Source of the DNA: Pempheris klunzingeri
Lineage: Eukaryota; Chordata; Actinopteri; Acropomatiformes; Pempheridae
NCBI RefSeq assembly: GCF_042242105.1
Contig: NC_092027.1
Location: 12,551,221 to 12,615,220, forward strand
DNA length: 64,000 nucleotides
Direction: 5' to 3'
The first letter of the stretch is position 1; every line of letters starts with the position of its first letter. Under the pieces are notes generated by a model. The model did no database searches and was not told the DNA's origin. It worked only from the letters and a program-made list of their open reading frames with translations. The position numbers were made by a program, and so were the translations under genes. This document shows, piece by piece, positions 56,101 to 64,000 of the stretch.

Positions 56101-58312
56101 CACAGGTACTTCTCAGATGCCAAACATGGTTGATCTATTAGTCTCCACTCAGGGTTGGATGCTTTCCTAATCTTCCAGTTATGTGTGATAAAAGAGAACA
56201 CACTTCTATACGACTGACTTCCCCTCTTTCTCATAAAGAGCCTGGCCGCTTGCGCCACATTCCTCTGATTAATAGTGAGGTATTCAGTGAGCAAACGGCC
56301 ACCTGATGCATAACTGAGGAATGCACTTCTGGTCAGAGATTTGTAACCGTGGAAGGGCAAAGTCCAAAAGCACAGACACCTGAAACACCTGACCTCACAG
56401 CGTGATAGAGGAAAACGTACTGCAAGACTACGACGTTGTGTAATAAATTCATTCATGAATTCACAATTTTCCATCCCTTACACAGGAGCCTTCAGACAAA
56501 CAGGAAAGGAGAGAGGGAGCGAGAGATTTATGAATGGGCTGCAAGGCTCTGATCTGGTTCCTGGCACAGGTAGGGACACGCTGATGCCGGAAGAAGGAGG
56601 GGGAGATGTGAGGTTTTTTTGAGTGGAAGAAGTCGTGGAATGCTGGGAGACGTAAGCAGGGGGGAGTGAGGATGGATGGACGAAGAGATGGATGGAGGTG
56701 GGGAGGGGTAGACCGGAGAGGAGGTTGCTCTTTATTCTCCAGGCAGCAACCATCCCCTCCATCTTCTCTGTCTGATGTTTTGGTTCCGTCTTATATAATC
56801 TGTCTGGGTAAAACGTAAACAAAGACTGAGTGGATCAGAGTGGGCTGAGGTTCCAGACGGAGACGCCGTCACATACCAACAAGCCACCATAATTAAGTGG
56901 AAAACGTTTTGATCAGCGTTCCCTTGTTGAATAGGTTTTAAACCCGCATATCTATCAATCATGAACTCACAGGAAGTATGCAGCAGTAAAAAGTCGCGAC
57001 ACAACTGCAACAGTTCACTTTTTCCTGCTCTCCTCCTCCACCATGACCACCCACATATCACTCCACCACACCCACACACCTGCCCTACATGTGTCACACA
57101 TGTGATTCATGTTAGTTTCTGACTGGTATAGTGCACATATACAAATTTAAATTTCAAGCCAAAAATGAGATTAACCTTTATGGCTTAAAATAATTACCTT
57201 AAAAGACAAAAGGTGATTTAAATTTGTGGTTGATGAAATAACTTTTTTTTTTCACAAACTGAGTATAAATTATTTTTTTCCTGTGTAATATTGTTGCTGA
57301 CTTTTTGCTTTTCCACCCTGCTGTTTTAAATACAGTATTTCCTTCTGATCATAGCCAAAAAAGAAATAAAGTGTAAGTGTCAAGAAATGTAATTGTAAGT
57401 ATTCAAAATGTAAAACTTTTCTGTTCCCTCTTCCGAGGGAGACATTGTTGGGTCTAGCACTGTAAATATATTTTATTCCTAGTATTGCTAGTATTTTTCA
57501 AGACCTGCTATAATTTCTTTGCCACGATTGCTATAAATGTGCAGCTGTAAAAAATGTGATGTCATGCAGCTTCAGAGGGAACAAATACATATTTTGTGAG
57601 ATACATCACAAAATATTATGTGTGTAATATGTGTGATTGTGTGTAAAGTTCACAGTAAATATTTGGTTAAGTTGAATTTTAAGGGGAAATACAGGGTTTA
57701 ATAGGTTACTACACCCGCTAGCAACAAGCAACATGATATTTCTTCAATCTCTGAGTGGACATTTGTTGCCTCTTGCCACCTTTTAAAAGCAAGGTCAGAG
57801 GTCTGAGGTCAGATACAAAACATTTGCACTGGGGATAGCAAGGATTTGAACGGACTTGAATAGAGAATTGACACTGAAGGTTGAACCTGTGCCTTTGGCG
57901 AATTGACCGCAGACATATTTCTTTTTTGACAAGTATTTTTGGTCAGTTGGGTCCTATTAACCCCAAAGTAATTGTCAGAGGTGAAGACTGTTGAATACCT
58001 GGATCTCATTCATGTTCATAATAGTCCTGGAGGGTCTCTGTGTGCCCAGGCGGAACCGGATGCCCTCGTCTAGAGTCATGCCGTAGAGTTGACTGTAGTT
58101 AGTCGCCTTCCACCTGAGAGCACAAAACAGGAGATGGCAACCATGTGTTAAAGGTCTTATTGCAGATTTTCAAATAACATCAAGTATGTGTGTTTCTATG
58201 TGCCTGTGATTGTTTTTACCCATAGTTTCCTCTGTTGATAGCACGGATCATGTCAGACTCAATCAGACAGGCGTTCTGCTCACACTCCCAGCGTCCTGTG
58301 GTCCCACATGTA
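48922..58312 (-). CDS. tinagl1: Tubulointerstitial nephritis antigen-like protein (TINAGL1-type), C-terminal 352 codons
   Basis: Exons in gene order are 58220-58312, 57999-58113, 55492-55618, 55198-55348, 54916-55102, 53567-53612, 52420-52543, 49347-49392 and 48922-49089; phases agree at every junction. The product is a papain-fold, cathepsin B-like matrix protein of basement membranes. [18 protein letters not shown] shows the active-site Cys replaced by Ser (codon 55511-55513), while the His (52437-52439, HSVRITGWGEE) and Asn (49078-49080, NSWG) are kept. It is therefore predicted proteolytically inactive, as in mammalian TINAGL1. Human TINAGL1 has 467 residues; the missing ~115 (signal peptide, Cys-rich somatomedin B-like region) were not found up to 64000. 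The C-terminus ends in a His-rich tail instead of the short human end. TINAG is a possible alternative, but IHEPLDQGN and [11 protein letters not shown] favour TINAGL1. Confidence 0.92.
52586..52620 (+). repeat. CA microsatellite beside a TINAGL1-type exon
   Basis: CA repeat with one CG interruption, about 45 bases upstream (gene sense) of the acceptor of exon 52420-52543. Confidence 0.9.
53160..53193 (+). repeat. (CA)16 microsatellite
   Basis: Uninterrupted CA run in an intron of the TINAGL1-type gene. Confidence 0.93.
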
Positions 58313-58959
58313 CTACAGAGGAGAGACAGAAAGTAGGAGCAAACTGATCAGACCATTAAAAGGCATTGGCAACTGTAATTGCAGCTAAAATAGAGAGATT
58401 TCCATAGAACTTCCAAGAACTACAACAGAGAGACCATCTGAGATATGGACAACTACTATATGTGGGGGCTCAGTGGAATTCCCAAATAAGAAATGAAATG
58501 AGAGAAAAACATCAACAACTGGAAAAGACTGGAAAAAGAACTAATGAGGGGGTGAGAAATGGAGGGAGAGGTTAAAAGAAACATTCAGCCAATTTAAGCT
58601 GCAGAATGCAGATCCTTTTTTAGTCAGAGGGAAGGAGAGAGACTGATGTCAAGAAGATGACAGAAGAGATAAGAGAACAGGATATTAATGATGACGACGA
58701 TGTTTCCTTTGGGAAAGCTCAAAAATAACTTGCACTGTGCAGTTTCTGATGACTCACTGTGAAGTAGTGTGTGTGTGAGCCAGACCAGTGGTGAAAAAAG
58801 TATTAAGGTCCTTTCCTTCAGTAAAGTGCCAGTACAAGCACATAAAGTGAGGACTTTTAAAACCAAAAGTATTCATGTATTATGAAAATGAATTATGTAA
58901 GAAAAACATACTTCAAAAGTAGAAGTACTCATTATCCATTCAAAATATCATATCATATA

Positions 58960-60383
58960 CACTGCTCAAAAAAATAAAGGGAACACTAAAATAATACATC
59001 CTAGATCTCAATGAATGAAATATTCCAGTTGAAAATCTTTATTCACTACATAGTGGAATGCGTTGAACAAAAATGATCAATGTAAATCAAAATTATTATC
59101 CTATGGAGGTCTGGATTTGGAATCATACTCAAAATAAAAGTGGAAAATCACATTACAGGCTGATCCAACTTCAGAGGAAATTCCTCAAGACAAGTCAAAA
59201 TGAGGCTCAGTAGTGTGTGTGGCCTCCACGTGCCTGTATGACCTCCCTACAACGCCTGGGCATGCTCCTCATGAGGCGGCGGATGTTCTCCTGAGGGATC
59301 TCCTCCCAGACCTGGATTAAAGCATCAGTCAACTCCTGGACAGGTGCAACGTGGTGTTGGTGGATGGAACGTGACGATGTCCCAGATGTGCTCGATTGGA
59401 TTCAGGTCTGGGGAACGGGCAGGCCAGTCCATAGCATCAATGCCTTCATCATGCAGGAACTGCTGACGCACTTCAGCCACATGAGGCCAAGCATTGTCAT
59501 GCATCAGAAGGAACCCAGGGCCCACTGCACCAGCATATGGTCTCACAATGGGTCTGAGGATCTCATCCCGGTACCTAATGGCAGTCAGGGTACCTCTGGC
59601 TAGCACATGGAGGGCTGTGCGGCCCTCCAAAGAAATGCCTCCCCACACCATTACTGACCCACCACCAAACCGGTCATGCTGGAGGATGTTGCAGGCAGCA
59701 GAACGTTCTCCACGGTATCTCCAGACTCTGTCACGTCTGTCACATGTACTCAGTGTGAACCTGCTCTCATCCGTGAAGAGCACAGGGTGCCAATGGCGAA
59801 TCTGCCAATCTTGGTGTTCTCTGGCAAATGCCAATCGCCCTGCACGGTGTTGGGCTTAAGCACAAGCCCTACTTGTGGACGTCGGGCCCTCATACCACCC
59901 TCATGGAGTCTGTTTCTGACAGTTTGAGCAGAAACATGCATGCCTGTTTCCTGGTATCTCCTCCATGCTCTGGACACTGTGCTGACAGACACAGCAAACC
60001 TTCTTGCCACAGCTCACATTGATGTGCCAGCCTGGATGAGCTGCACTACCTGAACAACTTCTGTGGGTTGTAGACACCGCCTCATGCTACCTCTAGGGAT
60101 GAGAGCACTGACAAAATGCAAAAGTGACCAAAACATCAGCCAGAAAGGATGAGAACAGAGAAACGGTCTGTGGTCACCACCTGCAGAACCACTCCTTTAT
60201 AGGGGTTGTCTTGCTAATTGCCTCTCATTTCCACCTGTTGTCTGTTCCATTTGCACAACAGCAGGTGAAATTGATTCACAATCAGTGTTGCTTCCTAACT
60301 GGACAGGTTGATTTCACAGAAGTGTGATTGACTTGGAGTTACATTGTGTTGTTTAGGTGTGCCCTTTATTTTTTTGAGCAGTG
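58960..60383 (-). mobile_element. Tc1/mariner element, decayed (1424 bp)
   Basis: The termini are CACTGCTCAAAAAAATAAA on the left and its inverse on the right, each flanked by TA (58958-58959 and 60384-60385), the target duplication of Tc1/mariner transposons. A minus-strand transposase remnant fills the middle. The element is shorter than a typical 1.6 kb copy, in keeping with an internal deletion of the transposase. Confidence 0.92.
59207..60085 (-). pseudogene. Tc1-family transposase pseudogene
   Basis: The remnant runs from an ATG at 60085 to a stop at 59207-59209. The N-terminal helix-turn-helix region is followed by the DDE catalytic domain, with the three acidic positions visible in FTDESRF, HDNAWPH and NPIEHIWD (DD34E type). 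Four lesions are seen. Codon 24 is TGA (60014-60016), probably from a CGA by CpG decay. An in-frame deletion removes roughly 50-70 residues between YQETG and VSAQTV. A frameshift lies at about 59855-59865. A second frameshift just after HIWDI (about 59385) looks like a two-base loss. The product cannot be functional. Confidence 0.92.
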
Positions 60384-61362
60384 TAGAATGGGCTGGTTAA
60401 TAATTCTATGATAATGTATCATCGCTTCTCAGCCAATGTGTCTAGCATGTGACTGTAAAATAAATTGAAAATACACTGAAAATAAATGTATGGAAACATA
60501 TGGAGTAAGAATATATTTCCCTCTGAAATGTAGGGGACAAAAAGTATAAAATGGCAACACTTCAGTAAAGTACTGTACCAGTTACAAAGCTTACTCAGAC
60601 AGATGAGTCATTGTCGCTGATAACCCCCCCCACTAAACTTCAGTTCACCTTCCACTGATAAAATAAGTGAAAGTAAATTCCTCCATTTACAGAATATTTC
60701 ATTCCATTCATGTTTCCAAAGAGCCGTTGTCTGAACAAAACACCAAACTAACTAACTGAAAAAGCTAGCTTGGCTTGGTCCAAAGGAAACAAAATGTACT
60801 TACTAGGACCTCTAAAGCTCAATATTTAACAAAATTGATGCTCTCTGTATCTGAAGTTTAGATGGATTTCATTATTGACAAGAGGGTATAATTATTTTAT
60901 GATGTGCATCTGAAAAGATCTACTGTCAAAGCTTCCAAACTACGTCACATGGACAAACCTATATGTCAACAAATCTCCTTATGTACCCAGTAATCTTGGA
61001 TGGACTAAGTTCAGGTGTTGTTGACCTGAGCTGAATTGTGTGATCTCAGACTAGATTCCTTCATTTCCCTTTGGACATTATAAAGCTTAATGGATGTCTT
61101 CTTGGTTTCTTTGCTGTAAATGTTTTTGTTCTCACTAAGACTAACTGGTTAAATAAAGCTGATAAATCATTATAAATTACTGTGTGTAACAGCTACAGGG
61201 TCAGCGGCAGTTTTGGAAATATCATAATAAATGAGTGCATTAGCGAGAGATAAAGAATGAGGGGTGTTTCCCACACAGGCGCGTATAGACATCCAGTCAT
61301 AAAGTCTACTGTACATTAGACGCCATGTTTACAGAGGGGGGAACCTGCCCGAGAGGATCATT

Positions 61363-61363
<1 letters not shown>

Positions 61364-61397
<34 letters not shown>
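61364..61397 (+). repeat. (CA)17 microsatellite
   Basis: Uninterrupted CA run downstream of the nested transposon. Confidence 0.93.
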
Positions 61398-61399
<2 letters not shown>

Positions 61400-61716
61400 G
61401 ATGAAGAGGCCAAATTCCCCTTTAGTCACACTGAAGCTTAGAGAGTGTGTATCACCTCTCAATTGCACCCCTCCCTGCTGGGTCTCTGAGACATACAAGT
61501 ACAATGTTCAAGCACACACCCACAGACACATATACACACACACATTGGCAGAGTTTAGACCAGTCTGCTCAGCCTCCCACTGAGGACCGTCGGATGGCTT
61601 TGATTGGAGGACAGAGACACTGGCCTTTTCCCTCACCCTTCCCTCAGCAGAAACACTTACTGTACAAGCAGCTCAGTGGCAGTGGGTCAAAATCAGCAAT
61701 AAATTCACACCGAAAT

Positions 61717-61718
<2 letters not shown>

Positions 61719-61754
<36 letters not shown>

Positions 61755-61763
61755 ACACACACA
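61719..61763 (+). repeat. Interrupted CA microsatellite
   Basis: CA repeat with one AT interruption; it produces Cys-Val-rich spurious frames on the minus strand. Confidence 0.93.
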
Positions 61764-64000
61764 GGACAGACAAGGAATAATGACAGGGGACAGAGTGTGA
61801 CTGAGAATGAAATATGAGGGCTGCGAGGACAGTGGGAGGCCATATTTCACATTCTTCGTCACACTCCCTATTAGATACTAGATACACCCTCTCCCCCCCC
61901 CCCGAGACAATACACATACACACGTTGCATACATGCATACATAAGAATACACACCCCTGGGTGTCATGAGGTGTATTGTCTCGCCATATCTTGCTCGACC
62001 CTGCCAGGACAGTGGGAACAGAGCCTTGTTTGTGTGTGTTCAGATATGAGGTATCTACACCATCGGAGGAACTATACAACAACTTAGGGCGTCCCAGTCG
62101 GCACTGGTTGTTGTCCAATCTAAAGTACAGAGCTGCTGCCAAATCAAAGCGGAGATAGTTGCTCCATCGCGCTGTGTGTGATTGTGAGAAGGAGGCGCCA
62201 CGTTTCAGATCATTTGGGGCTGATAAAGAGTTATCAGGATGCCAACAGCTCAGGGAGGAAGAGGCCTCAGCTGGAGATCCCATTAACACAACAAAAGACT
62301 GCCACACACATCACAGTACATCTTCACACAGTAAACATAAGCATGGCTTCAATACTTCATGCTCATATTTCAGTGGTGTCTGGCACTGACACAATCTGCC
62401 CAAGAGTTATTTCAGGCTATAACCGTAGTAGTAATGCAGTAGGAAAAGATAAAGTTCATACTCATTGTAATACAGAGTCTATTTTTATTGAATATCTGTG
62501 ATATTTGGCTGTGTGACTTCCTATTTTGCTAAAATTAGAGGTTAGTCAATATGTAGGAGATTAGATAAGACCACTGCTAATGAGAGAATGTGGAGGGAAC
62601 AGAGGGAGAGCAGCCTGTCGACACAAAGCGGAAGCCTCCACCCCGCAGCCCTGATTCTGAGAGTTGGGAGGATGCACATTTGGGAAACTAATAAGTGGAG
62701 AGAGTGGGAGTAGGAACAGGGAGCACGTGCGTCCCTCCACACCAAAGTTGTGGTGCAATTTTTCAAGTGTTCATGTGTATCGCCTTAACAAGCACGTGTG
62801 AGAGTGTGTGTGTATAAGACTCTTTTGTTTGGCGGGGAAAGGGGCATTAGCACATAAACGCTGTTTTCTGGTGACCTGGAGCACTGCAGGTTATTTTTAC
62901 CACGCAGCTTGTGTTTGCTCAACCTTTCCTCAAGACGAAACGCTAGCCCCGTCATTTATCAACCTCCACCCTCGCATTGCTACGCACCTATCAGAACCTG
63001 TCTTGGTGAAAGTCATACTTCCAGGCTATCAGTCTTGACAAAGCACAGCTACTGGAGTCAAACAGCTGCGAGGCTAAAAGCAGAGGCTGTGGAGATCAGT
63101 GAGGTCAGCGTGGTTTGGGTCGGACGTGTCATGATAAACAGCCATCGTGTGTTCTTGTTGCATGAAAATAAATATAATATGGAAGTACAAACGGATGTTA
63201 AATCAAAAACTGTGTGCAAGGGTGCATGTAACATGTAAACAGTGGAACATCAAGTGACTCAGATGTGAGGAACTACAGAGAGGGAAAGGTGAGGAATTCA
63301 ATTTCCTTTCTTCCTGCCTTCACTCACTTGACCTCTCCTCTCCTATCCTCTGTTATCCGCTTTTACTGTTAGTATTAGGGGGTTAGGGGTTTTGAATAGT
63401 TTTGATTTTGCCTCGATGTAGGGTCAGGGTTGAGGTCAGGGCACAATTGGGGAATTGTGGGGGTTAAGTGAAGAGCTATTTGTGAATCTGTCCGTACCTC
63501 TGAACAGGAAAAAAGAGCCAGACCAAGAACACATGAGCTTTGTCGTACGATATCTTGCCTCAGCCTCAGCATGTGCATTAGAGGAGAGTGAATATTTATT
63601 TACATCAGTTTAAGAGCCCTCTGGGCAGTTCAGTTGATCAGCAGGAATCTGTTTCAACGATGATTAAATTTAGGATGTTATGTTGCCTGTTTTGATTAAT
63701 TCTGAGTTATACAGCTACTGTTCCTCCTGTTACAGACACAGACTGCCAAGCTGTTCTTCACTTCATATCAGATCAGACCCAATAATGCTTTAGAATAAAT
63801 AACAGCCGGCTTCATCAGCATGTCAGCATAGTTTTACAGGTATTTGATTATAAACTTAAGTTTTGGACAAATTGATGACATTGGTGAAAAGTTGAATTAC
63901 AAATTCATCTTAATGGGGACATAACATTTTTCAACAAATGTTCGTCATATAAGAAGACTTCAACATTTCAAGGCCTGTTCCCTCTTGTTACCCTAAATTT

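Larger units (their letters stand above)
58786..60657 (+). mobile_element. CAGTGGTGG-type DNA element interrupted by a Tc1 insertion
   Basis: The left part (58786-58957) has CAGTGGTGAAAAAAGTATT, AGTAAAGTGCCAGTAC and AAGTAGAAGTACTCATTAT. The right part resumes at 60386 with AGAATGGGCTGG and ends with ACTTCAGTAAAGTACTG and CACCTTCCACTG near 60657. Both parts follow the order seen at 26140 and 37331. The split fixes the relative age: this element was in place before the Tc1 copy. Confidence 0.6.
58313..64000. other. 5' part of the TINAGL1-type gene (intron or upstream), no exon recognised
   Basis: The first identified exon starts mid-codon at 58312, so this region must be intron at least at its left end. 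I looked for the expected Cys-rich exon (ending in a TG before a GT donor) and the signal-peptide exon and did not find a convincing match. The content is a nested transposon (58786-60657), CA microsatellites at 61364 and 61719, and anonymous sequence. Confidence 0.5.

Noticed and set aside
56100..56474. 124-codon minus-strand frame inside the TINAGL1-type gene intron
   Set aside because: No homology recognised, and its frame and position do not match the phases required between the neighbouring exons at 57999 and 55618.
59325..60022. Plus-strand open frames over the Tc1 element
   Set aside because: They are antisense shadows of the transposase remnant on the minus strand.
61705..62307. 200-codon minus-strand open frame
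   Set aside because: Its end is a Cys-Val run from a CA microsatellite and the rest has no family resemblance or splice context. It was checked as a possible TINAGL1 N-terminal exon and did not fit the expected Cys pattern.

Overview
The window looks like a piece of a ray-finned fish nuclear genome, probably a percomorph-type teleost. The protein-coding genes are vertebrate, with GT-AG introns. The intergenic DNA is full of CA/GT and GA microsatellites, and several interspersed repeats have the look of teleost DNA transposons. There is no bacterial, viral or organellar gene content, no CRISPR array and no operon. I found no previously unknown biological system; the notable points are repeat architecture, a coding minisatellite, odd protein features and candidate regulatory motifs.

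Layout, left to right. At 1-111 the minus strand carries the first 37 codons of an unrecognised Lys/Arg/Glu-rich protein, with a TATA-less promoter around 400-560 (ETS-CRE composite and a YY1-type motif). A gene desert follows to about 6.3 kb. A seven-coding-exon ZNF385-family zinc-finger gene occupies 6.8-21.4 kb (minus, 393 aa). After another desert come rab25 (27.0-28.6 kb, minus, 211 aa) and ubqln4 (31.2-37.2 kb, minus, 613 aa). The lens membrane protein gene lim2 is the only plus-strand gene (41.3-42.8 kb, 173 aa). The C-terminal 352 codons of a TINAGL1-type cathepsin-like matrix protein lie at 48.9-58.3 kb (minus). Its signal peptide and N-terminal domain exons were not found and may lie beyond the right edge.

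All exon coordinates were derived by hand from the sequence by matching reading frame, splice dinucleotides and family homology. For znf385-like, rab25, ubqln4 and lim2 the exon lengths add up to an uninterrupted multiple of three, which supports the models. The rab25-ubqln4 neighbourhood recalls mammalian 1q22 (UBQLN4-LAMTOR2-RAB25), but no LAMTOR2-like exon was recognised between them here. The genes do not form one pathway: RAB25 acts in recycling-endosome traffic of epithelia, UBQLN4 in proteasomal quality control, LIM2 in lens fibre membranes, TINAGL1 in basement membrane, and the ZNF385 protein in the nucleus.

Repeats account for much of the non-coding DNA. They include five copies or fragments of a CAGTGGTGG...CCACCACTG element, and one of these is split by a decayed Tc1/mariner element at 58960-60383. 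There are also two copies of an AGGTCCC-ended element with possible TTAA target sites, two copies of a GATTAAT-rich element, and a 0.7 kb CAG(A/T)GTTTCC-ended element inside a ubqln4 intron. A retrotransposon-like 3' tail sits inside another repeat.
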